From positions 47,898,126 through 47,962,125 of the forward strand of contig NC_089763.1 in assembly GCF_040412425.1 (NCBI RefSeq): DNA of 64,000 nt. Direction: 5' to 3'. The notes beneath the pieces were generated by a model. The model worked only from the letters and a program-made list of their open reading frames with translations, did no database searches and was not told the DNA's origin. Source of the stretch: Macrobrachium rosenbergii (Eukaryota > Arthropoda > Malacostraca > Decapoda > Palaemonidae). Numbering within the stretch: position 1 is the stretch's first letter; every line of letters starts with the position of its first letter. Made by a program: the position numbers and the translations under genes. This document shows positions 19,160 through 36,279 of the stretch, piece by piece.

Positions 19160-19290
19160 CATGCGTATCAAAACTTACACGAGATGACTTTTTTTTTTTT
19201 TTTTTTACAAAACATGCATATCAAAACTTACACGCGGTGACCTTTTTTTTTTTTTTTTTACAAAACATGCATATCAAAAAATACACACGA
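19128..19290 (+). repeat. Poly-T-headed minisatellite, three copies
   Basis: Three tandem copies of T(n) followed by ACAAAACATGCATATCAAAA and TACACG-like ends, with T tracts of roughly 17-26. The copies at 45,218-45,370 have clearly different T lengths (the middle one is only TTTTTTCTTT), showing length instability after duplication. Confidence 0.88.
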
Positions 19291-19859
19291 TGGCTTTATC
19301 ACAGTGCCTTATTCAGAGAGTGCCACTACCACCAGTAAATACCAACACTGGAATCAATTCGGAATCGATTTCCTAACTTTTGTTAAGTCTATAGAAATCT
19401 CACAGCAATCCCCCTCCAGTAATATAAATCGCAATCCAGTTACTCTGATTCCTATTGTTGATGGTCAGTGTTCTATTTTGCCTTTTGCAATTCAATTTTT
19501 GTCGCAGCTTTTCAAAAGTGCTCTGAATAACCATTGCGTCATTCTACTGTAGAGCTTAAAAAACGACCTTTGGCACAAAATTTAAAAGTAGATGCAGAGT
19601 AAAATTCCCGTCAGTTAAAGTAAAACTTTATAAGGTACAATCACCTTTTCTGAAGACTTTTCAGTACCTTTAAACTACCGGGATAGAGGGAAAAGGAGTT
19701 GCTCATGATGTAAAGCAAATTCTATATAAACATTAGTAATACCTTATTAAACTTAAATAGTTGCAGTAACTTAAGTAAATTACATAGTAATGAAGAAATG
19801 CTAGATCCATCATGCATGAACAGTCAAATCCCCCTAGTAGTTTTAATGAGATTTCTGTA
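19291..19859. other. Interval without a supported gene
   Basis: Almost identical to 45,371-45,936. Nothing was recognised. Confidence 0.6.
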
Positions 19860-19920
<61 letters not shown>

Positions 19921-19921
19921 T
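19860..19921. repeat. (AAT)n microsatellite, left of foldback
   Basis: About 20 units; the homologue is 45,937-45,991. Confidence 0.95.
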
Positions 19922-19970
19922 AATTTGGCAGCAGACCCTCTTTTAAACAGGTTCTATTGAATATTATTAA

Positions 19971-20248
19971 GCTTCAGCTGCATTTATTTTGTAGAAGACT
20001 TTTTTCTATTTTCCTTATTGCGGACTTTTCTTCAGTGGAGGTGCGTGCTAACAGCTCACCTATATCTGTCATTTCATGGGGGAAAAGTCAAAATCTGGAT
20101 TCTAATATATAAAGAAGCAGAATCCAGATTTTGACTTTTCCCCATGAAATGACAGATATAGGCGAGCTGTTAGCACGCACCTCCACTGAAGAGAAGTCCG
20201 CACAAGGAAAATAGAAAAAGTCTTCTAAAAATAAATGCAGCTGAAGCA
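19971..20248. mobile_element. Foldback element flanked by (AAT)n
   Basis: Two arms of about 130 bases (19,971-20,103 and 20,119-20,248) are near-perfect reverse complements around a 15-base loop. (AAT)n abuts the right arm directly and lies about 50 bases left of the left arm. The right arm read on the plus strand in unit 2 keeps a short open frame (MTDIGELL...INAAEAA) running into (AAT)n. In this copy a 2-base loss breaks it. The likely origin is two inverted copies of the 3' end of a retroelement with an (AAT)n tail. The family is not identified. Confidence 0.75.
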
Positions 20249-20250
20249 GC

Positions 20251-20299
<49 letters not shown>
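20251..20299. repeat. (AAT)n microsatellite, right of foldback
   Basis: About 16 units directly after the right arm; the unit-2 copy at 46,323-46,395 is longer. Confidence 0.95.
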
Positions 20300-21491
<1,192 letters not shown>

Positions 21492-21789
21492 ATGTGCCGA
21501 AGTTTCTTCATCGCAATCGAGTTTTCCGTACAGCGCATAATGGTGGTGGCATGTCCTATAGCGTTGCCAGACTCATGGTCATGGCTAAATTTAACCTTAA
21601 ATAAAATAAAAACTACTGAGGCTAGAGGGGTGAAATTTGGTATGTTTAATGATTTGTGGGTGGATGATCAACATACCAATTTGCAGCCCTCTAGCCTCAG
21701 TAATTTTTAAGATCTGAGGGCGGACAGAAAAAGTGCGGACAGACACATAAAGCCATCTCAATCATTTTCTTTTACAGAAAACTAAAAAT
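21492..21789 (+). repeat. Palindrome-bearing dispersed repeat
   Basis: It begins ATGTGCCGAAGTTTCTTC, contains an inverted repeat with arms at 21,609-21,630 (ACTACTGAGGCTAGAGGG) and 21,686-21,709, and ends with TTTTACAGAAAACTAAAAA. From memory this arrangement resembles a very abundant interspersed repeat of decapod genomes; I do not have a family name. One copy occurs per unit (also 47,622-47,921 and the tail at 1-52). Short frames across it are spurious. Confidence 0.7.
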
Positions 21790-22514
21790 GCGCGGGTCTG
21801 TGTGAAATACTCTCATGTGTCAATGTTATCTTTAGATTAATATCTATCTTGTTGATTAGTGTTGTAATATTCATTCCTGATACTTTGTGCTTAGCACACA
21901 TATTTTTATACTATATTTTCCACTTCAAAATTTGACCTTGAATAACTCTGAAAATATAGACAGCCGAGACTCGGTATTATCAACATAACCCGACAATGAT
22001 TCATAGCCTAAGTTCTAAAGCATCGTTACTGCAAAGGAAAAACTAAGTTACAAATTATTTTCCAGATAACTAACATGACTTGAACATCCTCAGAGATGTT
22101 TCCTAGATTTGAGGAAGTCGATAACATAAAATCTTAGAGGCTTTATCTGACCTGTTTCCAAGTCATCCAAAAAGAGTAAGATCTGTTGTAACTTCATGTT
22201 GATGGGACTTAGTGTGGTATTTATAAGCACTCATGGTAATGATAAGCTTGAAACAATCTGATATGAATCGTAAAGAAATATAGAAAATACTTCTACCTTT
22301 TATTTATCTTGTAAATTGCCGGAACATTCCAATAATAATTTAGCTCTTATTAAAACAATTTCTTCCTCTAAAGTGGAGAAGTAAAGTTCCCTGTTAGCGA
22401 ATAATGTCTGCCCCTAAAACCACTGTATCACTGAGAGTCTTCAGGGTGCTAATCACAGTTTCGTCAACTTTCCCGGACATTTTTTAAACTTTATTTCTTC
22501 TTCTTTCGACCCTA
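21790..22514. other. Interval left of the LINE fragment
   Basis: AT-rich and nearly identical to 47,922-48,648. It may include 3' untranslated sequence of the LINE fragment, but no motif shows this. Confidence 0.4.
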
Positions 22515-22734
22515 TCAATCCCACAGTATAGCAGGGTCGGCCGCTCGAGTAAACTTTTTCCATCTATTTCTATTCCTTGCATCTTCTTCCCACAGACCCA
22601 CCTCACCCATATCCCTCCTCACCACATCCATCCTTCTGATCCACTGACGCCCCACACTCCTCTTCCTCCTCCCCCTTCACTGGCATGTTCTTAGCTCTCT
22701 TGAGTGGTTCCACCTCCTCTCTTCTTATTACATG
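22515..22734 (-). pseudogene. Non-LTR retrotransposon (LINE) C-terminal fragment
   Basis: On the minus strand the segment starts HVIRREEVEPLKRAKNMPV, is shifted by one frame at a GGA-rich run, and continues RSVGRQWIRRMDVVRRDM, GLWEEDAR, RAADPAILWD and a TGA stop (22,515-22,517). The order of a HV-RRE-EPL block, a GRQR-W-DVVRRDM block and a terminal RAADPA-W before the stop is typical of the C-terminal end of reverse-transcriptase ORFs of non-LTR elements. Only about 70 codons remain, with a frameshift, and the polymerase and endonuclease domains are absent. This is a dead, 5'-truncated insertion shared by all units, so it predates the array. Confidence 0.8.
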
Positions 22735-24805
22735 CCACATTTTTTAAACTTTACTGATTGATTCCAAAGAGCTTCTTTCGATTACCACTTACAAACATTG
22801 AAGCTTCGACGTAATACGAGTTTGTCCATGACTGGTGGCTAGTAACACGTTGAAATGCTTGCGTTTACACGTTAGAGGTAATGCAACATAATAATTTCCC
22901 ACGGGGTATCTCACAAAAATAGGATAATAACAGTTGTCTTTAGAATTTCATATTCTTAGCTGAAGGAATATTTTGTAATTATCTCATCAACCTTACTCTG
23001 ATCACTTTTTGCAATACAAAATCTTTGACAAGTTAAATAAAACGAAAGCTTAAACCTGTATAGGAAATTACATAACGCGCAAACACATACACACATAATT
23101 CATAACCCGATCTTTCACTGCAATATCCCTTTTTGGTAAATCTTATGCCTTGGACTGAATACTTGGACACATTTGTCTTTTAACTTAAATTACAAATCTC
23201 AGTTTTAATAAGCATTCATGATGTTACTCAGAGTAATGAGTGTTCTGATAATAAGAGAAAAAGTAACCTTCTGCACAATACTAAAAACTTACGATTGTAG
23301 AGAAGTGGTTCAGAGACTACTGAGACTCGAAAAACATTTTATTTACTACAAAGCATGAGTTTCTAATTCAGGTAATAGCCGCTTCTCGTGAAGACAATGG
23401 AGAGTATGTGTTTAAAGACTAAACACGCCTATTCACCGTTTGAAAATTTTTGCCTATGAGATGTTTATAAAGTAAATATGCTTCATTATCTTCATTTATA
23501 CGAGAAATAACAGAAACTAATGCACTCTATACACATGCCTGTTAGGTGAAATACAACGCGATTTTCAAAGGGTGTTTTGATGTATCACAACAATATTTGG
23601 ATGATGGCATAGGAACGAACTATTGCATACTTGATATTCTGGCAATCTTTACCTTTACTGTGAACATCGGAATAAAGCGCATTTAGCCAGGTTTTTGCAA
23701 CGTTGAAATTCAACAATGATGCAGCCCAAATCTTACTTTTTAACAGCACCGGTCAAAATCAAAACTTGAACTCGACTTGTTTGCGTTTGTCTGTAACAGA
23801 GATTCGTGCTATAGTATGAACTGGCTTTATAAAATGGATAAATTTTGGAGGTTTGTGTTGGTGATAAAGTAATGCAGAACAATACGGCTTGATACTGAGA
23901 CAGAAACGGCATTCATGAACTATATTTCAATCGTAACTATGATTTAACCTATAAACTTGTTCTTCCTAAATGGTCATTGTACGTCCATTATACAATGAAG
24001 GACTTAGCACCAATATAGGTGAAGAAGAAACAGCAACAAGAAATTGGGGTCATTTTGTCATGAATCTATATTAATATCAGAAACTTGTGATGTCAGAAAT
24101 GCTAAGTTGTCGAAAAAGAAAATAACCCCGACTGCCTGTGAAACTGATACATGAGTACATTTGGAATTAACTAGTGTCTTGTGTAAAGTTGCTGCTGACT
24201 TGTTGATTGCCATTGGCGAAACGAGGTAGATGCTAACAAGAAACGACCTTCCTTGTCACTTTGCATTCCAAAACTCCAAGAAAGAATTCTGCAAATTATT
24301 TCATAACTTTTAATATCTAAGAACAGTTTTAAAAAGTGATTCGTCATTAGTGAAATGAAACAGGTCATTTGGTTGCTGGTTATTCATTGGTATTCATTAT
24401 CTTCTTTAGCTGTACCACCTTGCATCCTCTTATCACTAATGCTGACCCATTTATCTCATAACAGAAAGTAGTCTTTCTCTCTTTTTCGCTTTCTAAATGT
24501 TGTTTATTTGAGCGTTGCATTCCAAAAAGACATCTCATAAACATGAGTGAGCGTTACGTTTCCTTGTATATAATATGAAGATCCTTACATCCCCGTTCGG
24601 ACTCTAATTAATCCATTGACAGATTAATACATGAGGGAATCTCGCAGGACCATGCCCTCTGTTGTAGTGGTTCAGTCTTGAGAGTAATCCTGTAAGGATC
24701 AATATTCCATTCTAGGAACCTGAGAATTTAGTCACCAAACGGCACTCCGATTTGTGTCTACACTGTTTATAACAGCCGATTCTACAGTTGTACGTAGCAT
24801 CGGAA
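22735..24805. other. AT-rich interval without a supported gene
   Basis: Nearly identical to 48,869-50,945. The part up to 23,884 is also present, in altered form, at 1,033-2,230 in unit 1. From 23,885 the block is missing from unit 1. Confidence 0.6.
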
Positions 24806-24806
24806 A

Positions 24807-24835
24807 TCTCTCTCTCTCTCTCTCTCTCTCTCTTG

Positions 24836-24922
<87 letters not shown>
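24807..24922. repeat. (CT)n(AT)n(GA)n self-complementary microsatellite
   Basis: A CT run, TTGTATTT, an AT run and a GA run. The outer tracts are complementary and the AT core is self-complementary, so one strand can fold into a hairpin of roughly 100 bases. The homologue at 50,946-51,108 is expanded. Confidence 0.92.
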
Positions 24923-24924
<2 letters not shown>

Positions 24925-25518
24925 TAGACTGTGAGTAATAGCAGAAATGTTTAACTCTCCGCTTCTATTCATTACTACGAGAAGCATATTTGAGTGAGCA
25001 ACTTGGGTTAGTTTCTTCCACCTACCTAAGTTCCCATAAACAGTGGTGATTGCTGAACAAGTCTGTAGAGAAAGTCATATAAACTTTCACTAAAGAACCT
25101 TCCAGATGGGGAGGAATTAAGCCACACCAACTTTACAACGGATCTTCAGGATATTAGTTTACCAACACAGTCGGATAGGAAACCTCTCACAGTTTTGAAT
25201 GTAATGTATTTGTGACATTCTTCGGTAAAATGTATAATCGGTTGGATAAGCCAAAGAAAAATTGTTATGTTAAAATCAAATCGGTTAAACGAAAGAGGTA
25301 TTAAGGAGTATAATGGCTGCGTAAATTTTTTTTATAATGTTCAATGAACAAAACTACATATTAAAAGACAAAACACACGAAACTTCCCGTTGAATTATAT
25401 ACTTTTGTGTCTTTTTAATTCAAGTTTTGGATAACTAAACCATTAAATGTTAACCATAATGAACACAAACATATACACATGTATAGATAAACAAATGAAT
25501 AAATAATTTATTTACATC

Positions 25519-25754
<236 letters not shown>

Positions 25755-26069
25755 GTGGGCATGAATGTGTATGTATGTATGAGTATATATGTATTTTATT
25801 TGGTATATTTCATTATTCAGTACGAGGTAAGTCCTACATGCGATTAGCAACTAACATTATTTTGTGAGACTCCTTTTTCAAATGCAGTATAAAAATGTAA
25901 GTGAACTAAAATGCATTTAATATTGCTCCATGGAGCTCTTAATGAAGGATGAATAAAACACAATGTTTTAAGGTTAATGAAAAAAACGACTTTTAGATCT
26001 ACCTAAAATTAGTGAAAGGGCGCTTAATGGAAATGAACGAATTTTTAAAATTTTTTTAGAAAAATATTA

Positions 26070-26072
<3 letters not shown>

Positions 26073-26148
<76 letters not shown>
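26073..26148. repeat. (CT)n microsatellite
   Basis: About 38 units; the homologue at 52,182-52,224 has about 21. Confidence 0.95.
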
Positions 26149-26150
<2 letters not shown>

Positions 26151-27478
26151 CCTCCGAAAAAGTGATTTTTTAGATTCATTTAAGTAGAAATATAACGAAT
26201 AACTTTTTACACCAATCTTTCCAGTTAGAGGAGGAAATAGAATTTTGTTACCAAGGGATATAGATTCTCAGGAACTTGTCATTTTTTTAATCGCTTTGTC
26301 AATTTGTATGATTTAAACTCAAAATAAAATCTTCTCAAAAGGTTGTACGCTGTGAGATGATTAATTATTACATACGGATACTGATTTTCGTTGGAGAATA
26401 AATCCACATACACTTAGAAGGAAATTACAAATGAGTATTTCAATAACTAATTCTTACCAGATTTTCGTTTAAATGCTTTTATAAACTTTTTACATGAATT
26501 TCAAGCATCTATCCAGATTATGGGGTGGGGAAAGACGATAAAAAAGAATGCAGGCTTTAATGAAGGAAAGAAGCAAAAGCTTAAAAACGGTACATATTAA
26601 AAGACACTGGCATTCGAAATCCATTGGTGAGTATAAGCATGATTTTTCATCACTATGATTAAATCTTCTGTAGAGAACAACACTAAAAATGCCTACGAAA
26701 TTAAATTGACATATTGTCACCCTACTGAATGAAACAGAATACTGTAGCTTTGAGGAAATCACAATGAAGAAGGCTCCTCTCAATCCTATTTGCTGATATC
26801 ACTGAGTGGCAAACTCACACTTGATTAATCAATCCTTTTCAATTCTTACCTCGTGGTAGTCACAAAATTAAAGAAACGGAGGAAGAAACAAAATAATTTT
26901 TCTTTAATTTCTCCATGCTAATTGCAAATCTAAATCAATGTTTACCGAATGTCTTCAATCAGTCGAAAAATCATGCAATCATTCGAAGAGCATTTGCGCC
27001 GAATTTATTCAGCGACAAGAAATTCACACGCGATATAATTTTTGATTATGCTTTTTTTTTTTGCTTTTTCAAATGAGGATTCGAAAAAGATAGTTGTTTA
27101 CACTTTAATCATTTAGAGATTTAAAGAGGAAAGCGTGTGTGTGTGTGTGTTTGTGTAACTGCAAGTGAATTATTCAATATTATTAAAGAATATTTTAAGG
27201 AAAATTATTAGTATAGCTAAAGCGGATACTCTTCTCAGAGATGTCAGTCATCTGATTCTAAGCAGTTAAAGGTTAAATCACTCACGGGGTGAAGGTTACA
27301 GAAGGATTACTGCGTAAAAGACTTGGACGCATGAGAGAAGGTTATAGATAAAGTTGAAAATATTACTTATTATTAAATAAGAGTTTTATGGAGGGCAATT
27401 ATGAACGTTGGCTGTACAACATTATATAATACCATGTTTCGAGCGCTGTTTTTAGTAACAATACTCAGTTGCTAAAGC

Positions 27479-27480
<2 letters not shown>
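26149..27480. other. Interval without a supported gene
   Basis: Nearly identical to 52,225-53,559. It contains a short (GT)n near 27,134. Nothing else was recognised. Confidence 0.6.

Positions 27481-27556
<76 letters not shown>
27481..27556. repeat. (AAT)n microsatellite
   Basis: About 25 units; the homologue at 53,560-53,600 is about half as long. Confidence 0.95.
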
Positions 27557-27558
<2 letters not shown>

Positions 27559-29111
27559 CGGACGATGATGAGCTTACAAGCATTTTTTGTTATTCTATCT
27601 TTTGCATAAATCTTCTCTCTTTGTAGCATATGCTATTTTATTTCTGAGTAAAGCATTGCAAATCACCTCTTCCTCAATTGCTAGTTCTTTATTTCCATAA
27701 ATAATACTCACACGAAGTCTGTCGCAATGGCAGATGGAATATTTCCAGATAAGTACAGCCTAAGAACAACACAAGCTACGAGAGAAAGCAGGTGGATGCT
27801 GACACCCGCATCACTTTGAGGCAAGAAATAGTGATCCTTTCAGATCTGTAGGGGCTTTCAGAGGTCAGACCTTTAGGGAGAAGAGCTGTCAACACATTTC
27901 TCTCCGGATTAGGGCGGAAACAAGAGCTCCTCCTTTTGTTCTGTGAATATAGTTAGTAGTCAGTTAATGTGGTCAAACGCTTCCAAGGTACAAGCAGGGA
28001 ACTACTAGTATATGACTTTACGCATGATTTTAAGACATGCACATCGTTGTTGAGCGCTGAACTGCTTATGGTAAGGAAAAACTCCCACATTTTTGTTTTA
28101 CAGAGAGCAGTGTATGGGTGTTAAATATTCAATAATATATGGTTACGATAGACGTATATATACATTCATTTTAAGGTTTTAGCCAGTTACCTGACTAAAA
28201 CAGGACTGAGTGTCCAAGAGCTTGACATACATTATGTTTTGATAAGAATTTTCGAGTTTTCACTGAGCACCATAAAATATCTGGTAGATGGTTTCAATCT
28301 CTTTTCTGTACCAAAATATATACACTTTTAAGTCATTGAAAGATGCTGTATTGATTCAAAATTTAACATAAATCTATTTTGTACCACAGAGCTTCAAGAA
28401 AGTTAAAACTGGAAAAACAGAGACATTCCACAAATATTCTAAAAGGATTTCGAGGTACGTACATGAAATTCGTAAGAAAGTCCAAGTGATGATCATCCTG
28501 TCAAAATTTTGCCTACTTGGTAATTAGCTAGAATTCGAAAATGCTTTTGATTTTCTCATTTTTAAACATAAATTTTCCAAACTGGCTCCGAGCGTTATGT
28601 AACTGCTTTAATGATGAATGCTGAATGAATGTTTCAATGCTGACTTCATAGAAAAATTATAGTAAGAATAACATGTTAATAATCACTTAACAGCGAAACT
28701 ATAGATTTTAAAGGAGAATTTTATAATCAACTACAATTCATTCCAGATTAGCGGAACTTTGGTACTACCACCTGATCCAGTCGAGCGATGGGAACCATTC
28801 TAAGACGAAGCGAACAGCATCCGAACGCGGGCTCTGAATTCCTTCGAAGGAAGAGGAGGCAATTACGATACAAAGCCTGTGATGACATGGGTAAGGCCTC
28901 TCCGAAGGGAGTTAATATTCAGTTTCCTGAATTTCTGGTAAGTGAATATTGGGTTAAGGGGACATACAAGTGCACTGGTATTTCTGAACTCCATTAACAC
29001 GCATATATAATACTTTAAGACGTCTCATCCCAGGTCCCTGCATTATGGACAATTACGTGTAATTGACTTAAGTGCTGATTTTTTTGACGATTTGAAAAGT
29101 TGCCCCGTTCT

Positions 29112-29113
<2 letters not shown>
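27557..29113. other. Interval without a supported gene
   Basis: Homologous to 53,601-55,157. From 28,723 it also matches unit 1 from about 2,227. An open frame at 28,788-28,997 is shifted by a small deletion in unit 3, so it is not supported. Confidence 0.6.
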
Positions 29114-29182
<69 letters not shown>

Positions 29183-29239
29183 CGGCCCAAAGTACATTTG
29201 ACATAAAAATTATCATGTTATCAAGGCGCGGAGAAAACA

Positions 29240-29314
<75 letters not shown>
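29114..29314. repeat. Paired (AAT)n microsatellites
   Basis: Arrays at 29,114-29,180 and 29,240-29,314 separated by about 60 bases that include ACATTTGACATAAAAATTA. The homologue is 55,158-55,338. Confidence 0.95.
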
Positions 29315-29316
<2 letters not shown>

Positions 29317-32300
29317 CGACCCCAAGTGCATTTAACTTTTAAGCATTGTTTCCATTTTATGAAGGTTAGAAGGGAAATATTAAATGTTTCAATGGGAGAA
29401 CAGGGTGACTGAAAATGAAAGCATGAATATCGCAGAACATAACAACCCTTTAACGCTTCTCTACTAAAATAAATATTACAGTGTTATATGACTTTGATTG
29501 TCCACCTCGATCCTAACAAGGATCCTATTGATTCTAAGCATGAAGTGTACACAGAGGGGAAGAAAATAAAGGCAGTGGCGAGATCAGCAAAAAGAAAGAC
29601 GGGGCTTTGAAGCTTAAATCCCTCGACACCGAATTTTCAAATTCCATTTCAGAGCAGTTGTTGAAAAGCTGAGAGACTTGACTTCGAGGGGAATCTGTTT
29701 GCGGAAGGGAGAGGGTCAAATGTAACGATGTCTTTTGTTGACGAGGCAAATATTATATCAGGACCAGTTAATGTAGATTATAGTTTTCGCATTCGTTGTA
29801 AATAACGAGAGTAAACTGATCGAGTAAAGCATAAAATTATTTTATTGTTACTGAATTCTCAGTAAGTCAAAACAGGGCATTATGATGTTGTGACTTCTCG
29901 ATGATATTCAGTCTTAAGAGAGACAAAAAGATATACGAGGGTTTTGAGGGAACAATGTCTTATGCCACTGTGATGCAGTGTATTAGCCTTTCAGAGATTG
30001 TGGCAAACTGCTATTCAACTGTCAGGACCCACAGTACACTTACTGACAATCTATTTGCAGAGACTAATTTCTTAGCTCGAATGTCGAGAAACTCACAGAA
30101 AGTTTCATGAATAAATAAATAGAATAAGACAGGGATAAAGAGAAACTGATTTTTCTAGATAATAGTTCATTAATGGTTGTAAAGAGAAACAGAAAACACT
30201 GGGGTAACAGTTCAAAGAAATGACTGCCACTCAGTGCCGCTATTTAGATAAGTTACGAGAGTCAGGAATATGAAGACGCGAACGTTAGCATTGTTAGTGG
30301 AAGAACAGAAATTGGTTAATTTGCATAAGTATGGACCAAAAATCAGTCAAACAATGGGTGAAACAACGAAAGTACCAGAAGCTTTTCCAAAGAATGTCAA
30401 GGACGAAACGTGTGCTAAGTGTTGATATGTATGCATGTATGTATGTCAGGAATTTTGAAACTTCTGCATTAGGTGTAGTTCGAGAATAAAATTGTAAAAC
30501 TAAATAGATATGGAAGCTGTTTAGCTGATTTGCTTGAGAGGTGCCTTTCTAATTTTCAGTACTGGAAGTGCGAGAAAGGCAATGGTAATTACAGTTGTCG
30601 AAAGGCTACGTAATTGTAAATATTGTCAGATGTTGAGAGAAATGTTTGGTGGCAACGTAGTTGGAAGAAGATTGTTTTTCACTACCTGCTGTGTGCTTGT
30701 GTGTGCTTGTGTGAATGTTATCTTATGTTTGTCGGTATGATACTGGAATGCAAGTCAACGGATGCACTGTATATGAAAGGGAATGATATATTTGCTCTAC
30801 TCAGATTATTAATTGCTGAAAATATTTGCCCATTTGTGAAAGCTTGTTGCCAATGAAACCATCTAACCTACTGTATAGGGTGAGGATTTCTGGGTGGTGA
30901 AAAACTGTTGGTAGATTCATATATAGTACATTATTTTCATATTGAATAATACAACAATAAATTACTATTAATATGCAATAAGCCTTCCTATGGAGTTATT
31001 GCAGTATTCCAGGATAAGTACAGCAGATGGAAAAGCACTCTTGAATTACTAATTGTCATATCATTTGAGGGATTCTTTTGTCTCTTGACAATATTACCTG
31101 AAGAAGCTTGAGTGTTTTAAACAAATGTGCAGCGTGAGTATTGCATTCATTCTGATACTTAAAGACTGCTTAAATGGATCTTCTTTACGGTATTATTAAT
31201 GTGATTCATTGTGTATTTCCATACTATCATATCTATTTTGATATTATGGAAATTCATGTGATTCTTTTATCTATATATTTCTTTTTTTACCATAAACGTA
31301 TGAATAAGCATATGCATGTAGGCAGTTGGCTTAATTTAAGCCAACCTCATGGCAGCATGGGAACTTGTGCAGTGATGGACCCACCTGATCACATTGGGAA
31401 CGAGTAAGCGGCCAATTCTGCATATATCACACGTCCCTAGAACATCCTTTGACAATTCCTTTCCATCGGCATTTTGTCAAATTGACATATTAATTGGAAA
31501 ATTTGAATATTTGTTTCTCCATTGCATATCAGTTCTGTGACGTCGTACATGTAACGGGTTATAAAATTCGATCTTTTACTTTATATGTTGATGGTATTTA
31601 TTCAATAGTACCGCTGCTGAATTACAAAGTAAACGGGTGATATTTCAGGACTGAGGGACAGAAATGTTTGTCTTTCTGCCTTTCCCTGCCTTCACAATTT
31701 TTACTAGTCCTCACAGGAATTCTATTCGAAATAATTCACCCGGTGAATTCAATCCCATTTTGGAATTCAAAGGAATTCTATTCGCAATCACACATTTTGG
31801 AATTCCACTGAAGGGACCGAAAATTCAAAGCCTTGCTCGAAGTTCCTCCTCATTGGTAAAACTTTCCTTTTTCGTCTGTTGTGCAGACATCGGGGGAATG
31901 GATCCCCCAGTGCAATGAGCGAGGGGCTAAAAAAAGACTTAGTTTTAGAAGTTCTTTCAGAAAGGAAATGTCCTTCCAATGATGGTTTTGAATGAGGTTT
32001 GACTTTAAGAATAACGTATTTCTGATTTGTAGATTTTGGACAAGGTATGTCCACATTGCTGCAGTTCAGTCGTTTAACAGTTTCAAGGAATGAAAGCATG
32101 AAAATTTACCTTAATCACTTTAGATAGTTTGAGAGCAGTTCATTAAACATTAGCAAATCAGAATTATTCTGAACTATTTTTACTTACGATTTCACTGTGT
32201 TCAAATATAAATGAGCATAAAAACTCATAATTTGCGAACAAAAAATTATCTTATTTTGTGATGAACGCCCATACTACATTTTCGCTAAGGACATATGAAT

Positions 32301-32636
32301 AACGGAGCCATTAATGAAATAATATAGTTGTCAATGTTTAAAAAAGTGAGTAATATCACCGAAAATGATAAACATTAATGACGAGAATCGGGTTGATGGC
32401 CGGAAGTAGTGAGATGAAAATACCAACTATAAAGTATACTCATTGCAATTTTTCAGAATATTTTATAACTGGTGAATCTTTCTGATATGCTAAATTAACT
32501 GAAATTCCAAAAGCTTATTAAATAAAATAACCATACCGAAAATCGTGAAGGGATTCACTCGTTCTTATAATATATTTTTGCACAAAGGTTTGATATGCAA
32601 AAGCGTCTACATTATCTATTTAATAGACACCCAATA
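29315..32636. other. AT-rich interval without a supported gene
   Basis: Homologous to 55,339-58,653 and to 2,777-7,748 minus the unit-1 transposon. It contains the empty TA site at 30,470-30,471. Nothing else was recognised. Confidence 0.6.

Positions 32637-32714
<78 letters not shown>
32637..32714. repeat. (GT)n(GA)n compound microsatellite
   Basis: Unit-2 homologue of 7,749-7,819. Confidence 0.95.
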
Positions 32715-32717
<3 letters not shown>

Positions 32718-32776
32718 TTAAGCTGTCTCAGCCAAGAAAAATAAAAGACGAAAAAATAAAGAACTGTGAAATTACC

Positions 32777-32962
32777 ATGTCAGATCATTTTACTGAAGAA
32801 ACTGCGGATGAGGAGTTCCATTCCACCTTCTTCTTATGTAGCACAGTCAAGAATTTCAACGGCGCAGGAAAGTTTTCCTCCATTGCAGAGGAACGCAAGT
32901 GTTTAGAGGACAAGGCAATATCGCGCCCAGGACGTGTCGTGGAGTGTTGTGCAAAGATCTAA
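32777..32962 (+). CDS. Doubtful 61-codon open frame, unit 2 copy
   Basis: One codon shorter than the unit-1 copy, with ACCATG at the start. The same reservations apply as for 7,882-8,070. Confidence 0.12.
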   Translation: MSDHFTEETADEEFHSTFFLCSTVKNFNGAGKFSSIAEERKCLEDKAISRPGRVVECCAKI

Positions 32963-33342
32963 GCCGCTCTATTTCTTTTTTATACTTTTTCCCATTTATT
33001 TCCTTTTTCGCTTTTGCTAAATAAAGTTTCCCCAGTCCTGTGTATAAAAAGTTTCGCGGCGCAGGTTGGTTTGATGTTAGGGTTTACCATATTTTTTTCC
33101 GAATATCCAGTGGAAGCCATAAGAAATAAAATGTATCTTTTAAAGGCAACTCAGTGTGTGAAGTCAAGATTTAACTAATGCCTTGCGAAAGGGACCGCAC
33201 ATAGATAGCAGAATTTATTTAAGTCCTTTTGGTGTATATGAAAAGCTGAAGTCTGACACTTAGTTTTTCTTCATGGGATTGTGGATGTCATTCTATTAAT
33301 TCGTTGAGAGTGCTAAAGGAGAAATTATATATATAATAATCA

Positions 33343-35176
<1,834 letters not shown>

Positions 35177-35231
<55 letters not shown>
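35177..35231. repeat. (GA)n microsatellite
   Basis: Unit-2 homologue of 10,279-10,340, without the GGG interruption. Confidence 0.95.
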
Positions 35232-35234
<3 letters not shown>

Positions 35235-35306
35235 TAGCTGAATATCTGTCCACACGAGGAGTATACTACACCTGAAGGGTCCCTTGGGTGTGGTAACGAT
35301 GGGTTC

Positions 35307-35837
<531 letters not shown>

Positions 35838-36016
35838 TCATTATTCATTTGCTCCAAATTATATTTAACTGAACTGGCTATAATAACTATCATGGTGACT
35901 ATTTAAAAAAGTTATTGTTTCACTGTTCACATGAATGTCTGACATTCAAATAGCCTAAATTATTAGGTAACTGCAATATTAATGAAAACTAATTCATAAC
36001 ATGGCAGTGATAACAA

Positions 36017-36279
36017 TGAGTTGGTAGAGCTGTGGACCGGCACTCGTTAGACTGGAGTTCGATTCCCCGGCCGGCTGATGAAGAGTTAGAGGAATTTATT
36101 TCTGGTGATAGAAATTCATTTCTCGCTAGAATGTGGTTCGGATTCCACAATAAGCTGTAGGTCCCGTTGCTAAGCAACCAGTTGGTTCTTAGCCACGTAA
36201 AATAAGTCTAATCCTTCGGGCCAGCCCTAGGAGAGCTGTTAATCAGCTCAGTGGTCTGGTAAAACTAAGGTATACTTAA
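36017..36279 (+). mobile_element. tRNA-derived SINE, unit 2 copy
   Basis: Same insertion point and same 5' truncation as 12,241-12,500, with a few substitutions, so it was inherited with the unit rather than inserted independently. Confidence 0.85.

Noticed and set aside
26490..26783. Minus-strand 97-codon frame
   Set aside because: The unit-3 copy (52,579-52,861) is split by a one-base difference into two shorter frames, so it is not maintained.
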